A stretch of 64,000 nt of DNA, from the NCBI RefSeq assembly GCF_025602895.1, contig NW_026516270.1, forward strand, positions 124,001 to 188,000, given 5' to 3'. The notes under the pieces were generated by a model. It was not told the origin of the DNA. It did not search any database and saw only the letters and a program-made list of their open reading frames with translations. Shown one piece after another: positions 34,747 through 46,200 of the stretch. Positions within the stretch are counted from its first letter, which is position 1, and each line of letters begins with the position of its first letter. The stretch comes from Polychytrium aggregatum (lineage: Eukaryota; Chytridiomycota; Chytridiomycetes; Polychytriales). The position numbers were made by a program, and so were the translations under genes.

Positions 34747-36648
34747 TTACATGATGATCGAGGGCTCGGGGATGCTTGTGCTGACGCTCTTGTGAGGGAG
34801 GATGCAGCCTCCGTTGATGAAGATCTGTGCAAGGATGGGGAGTGGGGAGAGCGTGAGTGGACGGTCTTGGAAGTGACATTCAGCGCCCATCGACGTGCCC
34901 AATGCTCATTTGTCTCGGCGCAAGATATCTCACCTCGTCGGCAATGTGGACGTCGTCACCGAGAACGGACACGCCCTCCAGACGGCTCCAGCGTCCAACG
35001 GTCGAGTGCCAGCCAACAATGGTGGACTGCAGCCACGAGTGGTCCTTGACCTGAGCGCCATCAAGAACGACAGTTCGGGACATGCGCACGCCATCGCCAA
35101 TGACAGCATTGGGGCCGATGACGACGTTAGGGCCGATGCGGCAGTTCTGGCCGATCTTTGCTGAGGGATCAACGAGGACGTGACCGATGAACGAAGGCCC
35201 TGTCGAGAGGGACTGGGGCGACTTCTTGGAGACAGAGGTCAGGTAGAGACCAGTGCCGACAAGGTAGTCCTTGGGCTGGCCAACATCCATCCAGAAGCCG
35301 GGGAGCTCCATCGAGTGCAGCTTCTTCTCCTTGGCAACGACGGGGAAAATCTCCTTCTCGATGGAGGTGGGGCGGGGCTGGAGCCATCGGAGCAGTGTCA
35401 GATCAAGAGCGGAGGACAGCAAAGTTGGCCAAAGCGACCGTGCCGACAGGGTCCTCAAGCAGTAACCGTCATCCGTCGCGTGTGATGGCGTCGCTGGCTT
35501 CAGCCCGTAGACACTTGCTCACGCGGATATCGCCGCCTACCTCGATGCGGTCCAGGATGGCAGGGTTAAAGATGTAGATGCCGGCATTGATCTTGTTGGA
35601 GACAAACTCCTGCGGCTTCTCGACAAAACGTTCGATGGCCGACGAATTGGGGTGGTTGACGACGACACCGTACTTTGAGGGCTCCTCGACCTTGGTGACA
35701 AGAATGGTTCCCTCGCCACCATGCTGCTTGTGGAAGGCCGCGAGATCGGTGAAGGGGAAGTCGCAGATGACGTCCGAGTTCAAGACAAAAAAGGGCTCGT
35801 CGTTCTTGGCGAGAACCTCACGGGCCAGGGCGAGAGGGCCAGCTGCAAGATACAGCCGGATGAGTCAGCGACGGCGCGCGATACGATGGTCGGCACGGGG
35901 GAGAGGTCGCATCGATCCGAGCACATCCACATTTACTGAGTCGACAGTGCGTGGGTCCACGGATGATCGGATCTGTGTCGACGAGCGGGCACTGAAGCTG
36001 CGATCGGGCCAGGCGGCCGAGACCGGGCTGCCCCGCAAGCTGCCCAAACTGCCGGATGTGTCGCGGACTCACCCGTTCCCAGAGGCTCATCTTCGACAGA
36101 GAAGGTGATCTTGATGTTGTAGATCTCCTCGTATTTCTTCATGAAGTTGACCATGATCTCGGGACGATAGTTGACCGCCAGAACAATGTCGGTGACGCCG
36201 GCCTGCGATGCGATCGCGGTTCATGTCGTCAGCGTCAGTTGAGCCCGATCGCCCCCCAAGGCCGATAGGAGTGTATATGGGGTGGGAATGCGACGCCTAC
36301 CTTGACGAGAGCCTCGATCTGGTGGAGGACAATCGGACGGTTGGCAAACTCAACCAGGGGCTTGGGCAGGGTCAAGGTCAAGGGCCGCAGACGGGTTCCA
36401 AAGCCTGTGGACAGCGCAGAGCGGAGCGAGAGGTGATCAGCCTTGTATCCGGATACGATGGCTGCGAGCTCAGCGGCGGGTTGGATATGCAGAGTGCACG
36501 ACCGCATGGGCAGGACGATGCCATGCGAACAGAAGCAGAGCCATAGTGGCGTGCCCGCGAATCAAGCCCATCGCCGGGTGGCTGTGTGGGTCGCGAAATG
36601 GACCAGCGAGTCGAGTCGAGTACCTCCAACGAGAATGAGAGCCTTCAT
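34747..36648 (-). CDS. PSA1: Mannose-1-phosphate guanylyltransferase (GDP-mannose pyrophosphorylase)
   Basis: Makes GDP-mannose from mannose-1-phosphate and GTP in the cytosol, the donor for all mannosylation including the GT15 enzyme at 8.3-10.8 kb. Exons 36648-36624, 36404-36301, 36202-36073, 35842-35541, 35377-34934, 34824-34747; 360 aa, the usual length, in phase. The nucleotidyltransferase loop is split by intron 1 (KALILVGG then [19 protein letters not shown]). Further motifs: [51 protein letters not shown]. The C-terminal left-handed beta-helix has hexapeptide repeats ([20 protein letters not shown]) and ends ILPHKSVST then IIM. The 25-nt first exon is short but carries the start codon and the first eight codons. 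Confidence 0.95.
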
Positions 36649-36948
36649 GTTTGATGAGAGAGGAGTACGGGTAGAGGCGAGAGGAGGGGTGGGTCGGGCG
36701 GATGTGTGCAGACGACAGACGCCGGAGGAGAACGGGAATCTCGGGGCTTGGGCAGAGATTTCGGCTGCTGGCCTGGCTGGCTTCCCAAGAGAACCCGAGA
36801 TGGCAAGATGTGCGTGGGGGGCGAGGCGGGCGGAGGCGGACGCCGAATCGGGACGGCTTAGGTAAGCGTATCGCTGCCGCGCCACAGCACTGGGCGCAGC
36901 AGGCGGTGTCGGCAGTGTTGGTGTGAACGGGTTTGGTGCATCGAAAAA
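36649..36948. other. Promoter side of GDP-mannose pyrophosphorylase
   Basis: 300 bp of GC-rich sequence between the PSA1 start and element C; no gene seen. Confidence 0.4.
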
Positions 36949-37140
36949 CAGTCCATCGGGACAGTCGATCCAGAAACAATGGGACAGTCAATCCAGAAAC
37001 AACGGGACAGTATCCCTGTCCTCTGGCGTCAGAGGTCTGAGGCCTGCTGAACTTTCGTAGGCCCCGGTAAGCAAGCTGCGCGATTGTTTCCAGTTCTGGT
37101 TGATTGCGGGAGCATGTCCCGTTTCAAGATAGGTACGCTG
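36949..37140 (+). mobile_element. Short inverted-repeat element, copy C (internally deleted)
   Basis: About 190 bp. The left side has the element end in tandem: CAGTC words at 36949, 36962 and 36985, the last two followed by ATCCAGAAAC and AACGGGACA-type sequence. The interior matches the first ~90 bp of copy A loosely (ggtctgaggcctgctg, gtaggcccc, ctggttg). The right end (tgtcccgtttcaagata ... gctg) is an inverted match and is followed by TA at 37141-37142. Compared with copies A and B, about 200 bp of the middle is missing. Confidence 0.7.
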
Positions 37141-37312
37141 TAATGTGATGAACCAATCTATTGCATTTGCGTGGCGCTCGCTGCTGCTCTGCCGGATTGA
37201 CAGAGCGAGTCCGATATGCGACCAGTGAGCACACGGGTGGTGAAAGTCAGCGAGCCAGAGCATGGCATGACATAGCACAGCAAGGCACGGCATGACATGA
37301 CAGCACAGCGGG

Positions 37313-38304
37313 CTAGAGCATTTTGGTCGGGCCGCCTTTGAATTCCTCGATCGGAGTTGTAAAGGCCGTATGGCGGCCAAAGCGTTTGATGGCGCACAGA
37401 TGCTCATCGCCAACGGGAATGCCCAGGTTGGTGAGTTGCTTGGATGTGGTGCTGCAGATCACAGTGCCGTGGCCTCGCACCGCATGGTCGGACCAGAAGG
37501 TGACCGGCATGTCGTGTTTTTGCAGCTCCTCCTGCAGTAGTGGGCCGGGTCAGGCGAGCGATTCATGGCGACTGTCGACATAGCCCGTGGATCAGCACGA
37601 CTCATTCGGGTCGATGTGGGACTCACCTGTGATGGGCGGACAGATCCTGGAGGGTCCATGAGGTGTCAAGCGCATTAGTAGACTGCATGTAAATCCACTG
37701 CTGGATGTCGCGCATGCATGGGGCTCGCATACCGAGATCGCGCACGGGCTCGTAGTAGTCCATGTGGGAGTAGTCCGAGTGGTTGGTAGAAAGCCAGTCT
37801 TTGGCCGAACGATCGATTGGTGGCTCCTTCATCTCGTCCCTGGGGTAGGCAGAGAAGGGGCGGAGTAAGACCACTGGCGGATCGGCCTATTGCTCGTGGT
37901 GCCCACACACTCTCTGTGCTTTTGCATCTGCATGCCCAGACAGGGTGGATGTGTGAAACCATATCCATACAGCGCCTGCTTCATCAACTCGGCTTCGAGC
38001 ATCTGTCGCCGTTTGCCAACCGAGTGCTTGCTGGCATCACGATGCGAGGCTGTGAAGGTATCGGTGTAGGACGTTGCCTTTGGAAAGGCTGTCGAGCCGT
38101 GCGTGAGAATGCCCTGCAAAGAAGCGATGGCAATGCAAGCACATGAGCCAGCAGCACTGGGTGAAGAAGCAGGCCAAGAGCCTGTCGGCCGGTTGCAGCG
38201 CGGACGACGACTGGCGGGTGGAGACCCGGGAGGTGCGGGGGATGCAGGGACACCGTGGCGGCCAAGAGGCATACCGAGTGGCCCATCTTGCTGACGCGTG
38301 CCAT
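37313..38304 (-). CDS. Unrecognised conserved-looking protein; last junction out of phase
   Basis: Exons as read: 38304-38275, 38113-37911, 37839-37627, 37531-37313, about 220 aa. I do not recognise the family. Visible blocks: MARVSKMGHS, GILTHGSTAFPKATSYTD, RDASKHSVGKRRQMLEAE, KDWLSTNHSDYSHMDYYEP, and VTFWSDHAVRGHGTVICS near the end. There is no signal peptide, no membrane helix and no zinc ligand pattern; Ser/Thr/His/Tyr are common. The first two introns close in phase (intron 37840-37910 is only 71 nt with good ends). Exon 3 ends at a strong AG/GTGAG donor in phase 2, but the only good acceptor for exon 4 needs phase 0. A one-base shortfall in the T5 run at 37517-37521 would explain it. 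Alternatively the protein ends early in another frame. The start could lie further upstream. Confidence 0.55.
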
Positions 38305-39690
38305 GTTCTCGCGCTCCTCGACGATCTTTTCGCCGACAGCACGTTCCTCGACCCCTTTTGACGGCAGAGGACCAGACGGCGGGTTAGCGGCCACCGAGGC
38401 TTGGCCCTTTGCGGCCAGCACGCGACAAGAGCCAGCCCGGATACTCTGGCACGACGACACCGACAGTTCTCCATTAGAGTCTGGCCGACTCCGTTAGCGC
38501 GATTCCAAACCATAGCGGGGCAGATGTGCGAGTCAGGCGGGAGGGAGGGTCAGGGGTTGTTGGTCAAAGAGAACAGCAGGGATGCCGGCGGTATCCGTGT
38601 GGGGTGGTGTTGTGGATGGACAGAGGACGACCGGGAGGATTGCTTTGGCAGCGACGAAGCTCTGGGGGGGGGGATGGTGCCGCAGACATTGCAGCGACGG
38701 GTTGGCCGACGTCACTGCGGGCAGCATCCGATTCCAATCAGCGAGAGCCGTGGTCGTCGGCGACTGCTCATCACCCCGTGTTGCTCTGGCAGGTCATGGC
38801 CGCTCACATCCGCCACCATCCAGCCACCCACGGCCTCGCCATCGACAGCACGCCGCCGATCTGCTTCACGGCCAACCAGCCAAGCCGGTGCCAGGCTGGT
38901 GCCAGGCCGCATTGCCTCACAGCGCCGCTCCCGTTGCACCACATCAGAGCACAGCACATCACTGCACAGCACTCCATGAGCTTGCACTGTGCGCCATGCA
39001 ACTCGCGCTGCGGTCTCACCAGATCACGCCATGGCCTCATGCACACTGCTGCCGCCTCGCGCGACTGCCTGGGAACAAGCACAGGAACACACTGTTGCTG
39101 TCTTGGCGGCTGCGCTCGCGTCCCCCCGCCACAGCGACAGCGTCGCCAACAAACAGCCACGTGGGACCCGCTGCCGCACACAAACACCGTCGGCCCGCCC
39201 GGTGCCCCCGCGAGTCGCGCACCCCGTGCGCGCATGGGACCGCGCCCATGCAAACACAGGCGGCATGGATCTGCGGCCTGCAAGGGCGCCGCTTGTCCAA
39301 TCGCGCGTCGCCGCCCTGGGTTTTTCTTCCATGTGCCGGGCCCGCCGCGCTCTCGCAGTGTTCTCGCTGCGTCCTCGCTGTGGCTTTTGGCTGCTCTCGC
39401 TCCACTCTCGCTCCCGCTGCTCTCGCTCCACCCGCTCGCTCCCATTGACAATCCTGGCTTGCTCTCCTCCTCGCTCTTCTGCTCTGTTTCCTCATCTCCA
39501 TTGCCATATTTATTCGCCTCATCCAGGCATCGCTGCCTCTGTCGCCACCTGCCCAAGGTCCATCCCGCTGCTTTCTCGATCGTATCCCGTCTCTGCGATC
39601 ATCTGCCTCCCATCGCCAGCCCTGCAATCCTCCGCAGTCTCAGCCTCAGCCTCAAACTCTCGCAATCAGCCTTCCGTCTGCACTCCCCCA
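38305..39690. other. Long intergenic / 5' leader before the Ser/Pro-rich gene
   Basis: About 1.4 kb. GC-rich, with CA-rich sequence at 38930-39200 (cacagcac words) and C/T-rich sequence (ctcgctcccgctgctctcgctcc) at 39360-39450. Long plus-strand frames (for example 38526-40250) are Ala/Pro/Arg/Ser-rich without motifs. No gene supported. Confidence 0.45.
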
Positions 39691-40990
39691 ATGTCGTATC
39701 AGTCCCCGAATCTGCCGTTCTCGGTGCTGCAGCCCTCACCCCAGCCGTCTACAATCCGCTCGAATCTCGATCAGGTGTGTTTGCCGTGCGGCTGTCATGC
39801 ACTTGCTGTCCTCTCGGATCTTGGTGGCCGACTTGGGCCCCCGCAATCCGCACCACAGCCATCTGCGTACACCACTCTGGGCTGGTCTCCATGGCACTCC
39901 TGTCTTGGTATACCCTCCATCGCCCCGGTTGCTCTGATCGAACAGAGCTGCTGCTCTGTGATCGTTTTGGCAGCTCCTTCGCTGTCGCCCTGCCCTCTTG
40001 TGTGCCGGTTGTACGGTCTCAGGTGGCAGCATGCGCCTCCCCCCGCTCGGACTCGAGTTGCCTCGCTGCTTTTCTCTCGCTGTCGGTCGGCTATCTCCGC
40101 AGCCCTGAAGTACCCCTCGCTGATTTGATCTCTTCCATTCCCTCTCGCGCCGCTTGCGGATCCAGCACGAGGTCGCCATCGGCCATTGGGATATGTCGCC
40201 GGCTGTCGACCACGGCCGTCCCTCGATGTGCTCTCCAACCCCGAACATGACTCCTGGCACTCCTCCCGTCATGTTCTCGGACGAACCTGAGAATCTGCGG
40301 CTCTCAGAACATCAGCAGCAGCAACAGAAGCCTGGCTGGGTTGGCACTCTGCTGCGCAAAAAGTCCATCGCCAACATCGACTCTGCCCTCCGCTCAAAGT
40401 TCACTGCGGTCAAGCAGCACTTTCACCGGTCAAAGTCCATGGATGCTTCAGCTGCTGGCGGCTTGCACGAGCATCATCTGTCTGATGCCGATGTCCCTCC
40501 TGTCCCCAAGCTCCCTTCCCACGCTAGTCCTCGTCCTCCTTCGGAAAAGTCGGTGCGCCGGTCGCCCAGTGCAAAATCGCTCAAGACTCAGCCCTCGCCC
40601 GCCATGTCCCTCGGCTCGATCGGCCATGACCATCCCGTCCACTCGCCAAGCATGCCTGCTGCCGCCGGCCTCGGAAGAACTGCCTCTGCCCCGCCGCCCG
40701 AGCTGGGTCTGCGGAGGTCCTTCTCGATGAAGCGCACCCAGACCATTGGTGCGCCGCACGAGGCCGCCAATGTCGTAACAAAAATCTTCCGGAGAAAGTC
40801 GCTTGCGCCCTCTGACCCCTTGCCCGGCATGCCCTCTCCCGACGGACCCGAGTACCAAGCCTACCTCGAGATGCTGGAGCAGAAGCGGAGGCAGGAAGAG
40901 GCCTTTGACTCTGTCCTCAAGAACCAGGACACGATCCGCGTGACCCTGACTCCCCCCATGCTCCTGCCCTCGACCGGATGCGAGATGTGA
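39691..40990 (+). CDS. Ser/Pro-rich basic protein, function unknown
   Basis: Exons 39691-39774 and 40166-40990, joined in phase 0, 302 aa. No known domain. The protein is disordered-looking and rich in Ser, Pro, His and Lys, with a run of five Gln near residue 70. It carries many basophilic kinase or 14-3-3-like sites: LLRKKSIAN, FHRSKSMDA, KSVRRSPSAKS, LRRSFSMKRTQT, FRRKSLAPS. A short helical stretch near the C-terminus (YQAYLEMLEQKRRQEEAFD) could be a coiled coil. The composition suggests a phosphorylated adaptor. The ATG at 39691 lies in a CT-rich context and joins well; an upstream start is possible. Confidence 0.65.
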
Positions 40991-42134
40991 GCTGTAAGCC
41001 GCCGTTCCTGAACCTCAACCCTCGAGCCTCGGCCCCCGACTCTCCACTGTACGCCTGCCACAAGGTTGACGGGCGGACTGGCTGCGGCTTCCGTTTTGGT
41101 GGCCGCCCTCGCACTTGGCCACCGATCTTCGTTCACGCCAGATCCCATGGTCTCTCGTGTTTGCTGATCCTGGCCGACCAAAAGCAATTCACTGCGCCTC
41201 TTACTGTTTTCGCTCGATTTGACCCGCCTGCCTCTTGCGCCTGTCGTTGTACCTCACGACCCAAACCCAACCCAACCCAAACCCGGCTGTTAGGACATGC
41301 TCCATCGTGTGCTTTTGTATGCTTCATTATTCGTTCCTCTGTTCTTTCCTTCTTTGTGCTATTTCCTTTTTTTGTTCGGTATCGGTGTGCCTCCTGCTCG
41401 AACACTGACCAACGGGCGGTGTTTCCATGCGAGGTTGTTTTACGTTTGCTGTTCTTCGGACCTCCTGAGGCCCGACAGCATGATAGATTCATATAGACAT
41501 TTTGCCTTCTGCTGCTTCGGATGCTTTGACATCCAGTCCCACACAGCCTGTTCCCAGTGACACGGTACACTCTGGATTTTGACGTCGCTCTGGTCACGGC
41601 CATTCTGGTTGTTGAATACACATGCCCATGGCCATCCACCAAACTCTTGCCAGCTGTCACAACAGCACCCCATGCGCTGAATCACCTTTGTCGGCACTGG
41701 ATTCGCCTGCCCGCTTTGCGAGAGCCATTGTCCTGAGCCAATCTCCCAGCAGTGGATCTGTGCAAACTCTCGATGTCGGTGGTTCCCATTGATGCCTGTT
41801 TGCATTGATGCCTGTTTGCATTGATGCCTGTTTGCATTGATGCCTGTTTGCATTGATGCATGTTTGCATTCATCTCACGATACGTCATCCGCCGACTCCG
41901 TCACAGTTGTGTGAGCGCTGATGGACACCGTTCAGCCAAGCGATCGATCGACGTCATTCCACATATAGTGTGTCTCGTTTCGGTTTGGGTGGGCTGCAAT
42001 TGATGTGCATATCGCCCTTGCCCTACAAACCCCGGCTCTCGACCCGAACATGCATCTTGGCTAGCATAGCTGCTTGTCGATCTCTCGGCATCACCGGTCC
42101 TCGCCCACCCCGCCCCGATTTCAACTCCGTTCCC
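40991..42134. other. Intergenic, Ser/Pro-rich gene 3' flank and SCOC 5' flank
   Basis: About 1.14 kb. T-rich stretches at 41330-41400 look like 3'-end sequence. The minisatellite at 41785-41872 is listed separately. No gene supported. Confidence 0.5.
41785..41872. repeat. 16-bp minisatellite
   Basis: Five near-perfect tandem copies of tgatgcctgtttgcat between the Ser/Pro-rich gene and SCOC. Confidence 0.92.
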
Positions 42135-42826
42135 ATGGAGCAAGCGGTGCCAACTTCCCCGACTCGACTGAAGAATCTCGACCTGCCTCCGCTTCCAAAT
42201 CAGCCTGCGGCACCAGCCAGCAGCCCGGACGATGAAAGCAAGAGCCACACGATCAAGTGAGTTTGGTGAATTGACGGATAAGAGTCGGGTGTCGGGTGTC
42301 GGGTATTGTCGCCGTAGAGGTGACCAAGAGCATTTCGGAGTGGATTTACTGGCGACAGGATATGATCTCCACCTCTCCCGACTGGGCGGATATTGTGATT
42401 ACTTGACGCCGAGCGTGGGAGCCTGCCGGAAATGCGATATCTGCCCGCCGCAATGGACTGATTCACCTTCTCGATCTGCAAACTTCACTCACTTGCATCC
42501 AGCCAGGTGACTGAGCTACAAGAATCACTCCTCGGTAAGCACGACGACCAGGCGATGGCGGCAAGAATGGCCAAACCAACGACATCACAGCAACTTCTTG
42601 CCCACGCCAGCATATCTGGATAGTCACCGAGGCTTTGGCTGATCGGCACCCTCCTCGCCTTGCAGCGTACATTCAGCGGGTCGACACAACAAAATCCGAG
42701 TATATCAAGATCTCAAAGGAAAACGAGCTGCTGCTGGATTACATCAACAACCTGATGGAAGCCTCCGGCACCGCCGTCCAGACAGGCACACCCGAGCCCG
42801 CAAAGAAAAAGTACCTGGACCACTAG
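42135..42826 (+). CDS. SCOC: SCOC-like short coiled-coil protein
   Basis: Exons 42135-42256, 42503-42534, 42666-42826; 104 aa, in phase. The second exon is only 32 nt. The N-terminal 40 residues are Pro/Ser-rich. The rest is a single coiled coil, NQVTELQESLLG then AYIQRVDTTKSEYIKISKEN and ELLLDYINNLMEASG, which matches the SCOC heptads (NQV.ELQ.TL, then E.L.L..EN..L..YI.NLM). In animals SCOC sits on the Golgi, binds ARL1 and regulates autophagy with UVRAG/FEZ1; the fungal role is not established. The three-way junction is supported because the coiled-coil register is continuous across both introns. Confidence 0.87.
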
Positions 42827-43282
42827 CATCGATGGCTTCGGCACGATCCCTTTGTTAGCCGCCCAGACGATCCATCTTTGGCAGCCACAGGCCGCTGGAA
42901 GTGAATGCATCTGCAAGAGACATGTCTGAGCCGATGTTCTTGATGATGCTGGCGATACTGCCCTTTGAATCACCAATACAGCTTTCGGACGCAGAGCCAT
43001 CCCTCTCTCCGCGATCGACATCGTCTGTTCTGGCATCGGTGGCTCCATCTGTCCTCTCTGGTCTGGGCATTCTGCGACTGTTGCAGGTCCACCCCCCCAG
43101 CTCCTCGCGCGCCGTGCCCCGATGGCCCTGCTCGTCTCCTTGCAAGATCCAATCGTGCCGTTCGCCTCCATCGCATCCTCCTTCTCCTCCCGCCCGCCGC
43201 GTATCTCAACCGGCCCCGCATCGCTCCTGCCAAGGCCGTCCTTTCCTCCTCTTGCCGCTGCGATCGACGCCCCTCTTCACGG
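42827..43282. other. Intergenic, SCOC / TRS120
   Basis: 456 bp; the last ~200 bp are C/T-rich (ctcctcccgcccgccg), as before other start codons in this window. No gene seen. Confidence 0.45.
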
Positions 43283-46200
43283 ATGGAGTCTCTTGGGATC
43301 TGTGAACTCGCCCGCATCCGTATTCTGCTGGTGCCTGTCGGCCGCCTGAAGCGAGACACATTCTTCCAATATGTCGATCTGGTCTCAAAGTTTGCCGTCG
43401 TCTCGGTGTCCGACCTGTCGCCTCCGGCCCATCCTCCGAACCACACCAGTCGGTATCGGCTGTAGCTGCAGCTGCCGTTGCGCTCGGGGAGCCTGCACCG
43501 GCTCTTGAATCTTGCTCGCTCACGAGCAGCTGGCGCCGCCCCTGGCTCACGGACGATATCCATTCGACCTTGCCATCGTCTGTTGCTCTGCTGTGGAAAC
43601 TCGGGACTGACCATTCGCGATTTATTCTCCTCTTTGAATCCCGGAACGCCATGTCGACTCGGTCGGGATCCTGCTTGCTTCCCGATGCCGCTGTCCTCCC
43701 TCCTCTTGCAGACCGATTCTTTGACAACATCGACCCTCGTGCCCAGATCTACTTCAACTTTGTGACTTCCTACGAGAAGGACCATGCCGCACTGGAAGAT
43801 TTCCAACTTCATCGCCAAATCATGGGGGTAGGAGCCGTTCCATATCCGCCCTGTCCACACTTTTCTTCTCCTCGCCGTTATCTGTTGTTTCTTCAGAGGG
43901 ACTTGGATTCCACGAGCCGGAGCGAGCCAGTGCCATGACTGCTCCTGTCCGCTCGCTGTCTGGTCCTGCTCCTGGTCCTGCCCCCGGTCCTGCTCTCGCT
44001 CAGGGCATGTGCACCATCAGGATAGAGCCATCGGTGCCATGCTAATTGCTCGCCGTGTTGCCTGCATCGCTTCGTTTGATAGGTCATCGGAATCATGCAC
44101 TGCCAGGAAACTGTCGACATCAAACAGAGCTACCAGGCCTTCCAGCGCATGCTCGCTCGGGTACGATTGCCTCGCGACTCGACCGCCCTTGAATGGCGAG
44201 AATGTGCTGCTGCATCGTCGTCTTCGGCGGACTGTTGTGAGGGGCTACTCCGAGCCATCCGTCTTGATTCTCTATCGGCAGAAACGTGGGAGAACGAGAA
44301 AAGGCTACATCGGCTCACGACTGGTTATCGTCCAACCGACTCCCATCCCTTACGGCTCCCTCCCCTCCCTTTCGCACAACTGGCTCCCATTCCAACCGAC
44401 ACCCCCTCTCCGACATTCAGTATCCAACTCACCTTGTCAGCAGATGCTTTGCCTTCGAACCGGCCGAGAATCAGGACGACGACACTCGCGGCCTCATCAT
44501 GATTCCCAACGTCGGACAACTCTCGTTCTACTTGACAACCATGATCAATGATTTCTCCAGCGAGCTGCTTGTTTCCCTGGGCGGCCTGGCCGACCGTCTC
44601 GAGAAGCGCAGCCTCATTCCTGGCCCAGCATTCTCGCCGGCACAGGCTACAATTCCACTTCCCCAACCCACCGGCGGCGGCGGCAGCAGCGGCGGCGGCG
44701 GCGGCATTAGTGGTGGCAGCGGTGGCAGCACACTCTTGGCCCCGCAAACTCCAACGCTGCAGCCAGCAGGCTCGCCAGCGGTCTCTATCAGCGATTCGGA
44801 AACAGGTGGCTCTGGTTTCTCGAACCTGGGCGGTCTGTTTCAGTCCATGGACCGGGGTCGGAAGAAGACCAATGGCCGCGTTGCCAAGCTGATGTCGGAC
44901 TTGTTTCTGCTTGCAGGCCGGCATGAGCTAGCGATGCAAAGGTAATGCCGACCCGAGCGTGAGCCAGGATAGTGCCAGTGGGCTTCGGCTACCCATCCGC
45001 TCGACAGCTTGCAGCCGGTGGTTCGGTCGGACGGGTTTGCATCCAGTCCGAAGTGGCATACTGGCTTTCAGTGAGCTAACTGACTGATGCTTTCGCAACC
45101 ACCATTCCGCGCTGACGCCATCCCACTGTGCTGTTGTCGACATCATGACAACACTCTGCTCTGTCGAACAAACTTCATCAGCTACACCTCCGCCATCGAC
45201 ATTGCCAAGAACACGGCTGACTACACATGGCAGGCCGCAGCCATCGAGGGATACTTATGTGCCACCCTGGTGATGTTCATGCGAAAGATCGTCTCTGAGG
45301 TATGCCTATGCCCTTGTGTGCCTGTCTGTCGTGACGGAGCGGCGGCCCTCGCTAATCCATTCTCGCACATTTGCCATCATCGTCTCCAGGAGGGCTCCAA
45401 CCGATCCTCTGCTGCCGGTAGCCCCCTGGCCACCCCGCACCTCGGCCCCAACGGCACCCTTCGCCCTCCCCTCACACTCAAGGCTGCTATGACAACCGAC
45501 TCATTGTTCGAGACAGCAGCCAACCACCAACATGTCCGCCAGTTGCTGGCAGAGATCCCGGACCGCTACCGCGAGATTGTCAATCTGTACGAGAAGGCCT
45601 CTCAGCCAGGTGCCCCCGGGTACTACCCGCTGCTCCAGATCTCCGCCTGTCTCAAGGTCGCGTATTTCCTCACGGCCATGTGCCGGAACCAGTTTCAAGG
45701 GACTGTTCCAAACGGCGCGGGTGTCTCCCTGACGTACGAAGGCAAGGGCGTGGCTGAAGCTGGAGGCAGCCGTGTGGGTCTGCAAAATGCCATGATGATG
45801 CCCGGGGCAGCGAATCCCTCGGATCGGATCGTCCTCAACGGCGGTGTCGGTGCCTCTCGGGTCGATGTTTCGACTTGGCTCATGCGCGCCTGGGACCTTG
45901 GTCTTGAGTATCTGACCGTCGCCGACCAGATCCACTCGGTCGCTACGATGGCAGCCGTCTACTCGCTCCTCGGCTACAAGCGCAAACATGCATTTTTCCT
46001 CCGCCAAACGGCGCTCCTAATCTCGAGCACCTTCAAGTCTGACAGCCAGACGTCGCTCGCGGCTGCACGCAAGATCGTGGAGCCCTACAGCTCGTCCAAC
46101 ATCTTGCTCGTCGATAATCTGGAGGCGGCCGAGGCCAGCAGCTTCAACCTCAGCGCCAGCAGCAACAACCTTACGACAGGACGGCCCGACACTGCTGCTG

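Noticed and set aside
38526-40250. 574-codon plus-strand open frame
   Set aside because: Low-complexity Ser/Pro/Arg product, runs through the first exon and intron of the Ser/Pro-rich gene in another frame.
41785-41872. Regular short repeats that could be mistaken for a CRISPR array
   Set aside because: Copies are directly abutting with no spacers, and the genome is eukaryotic.
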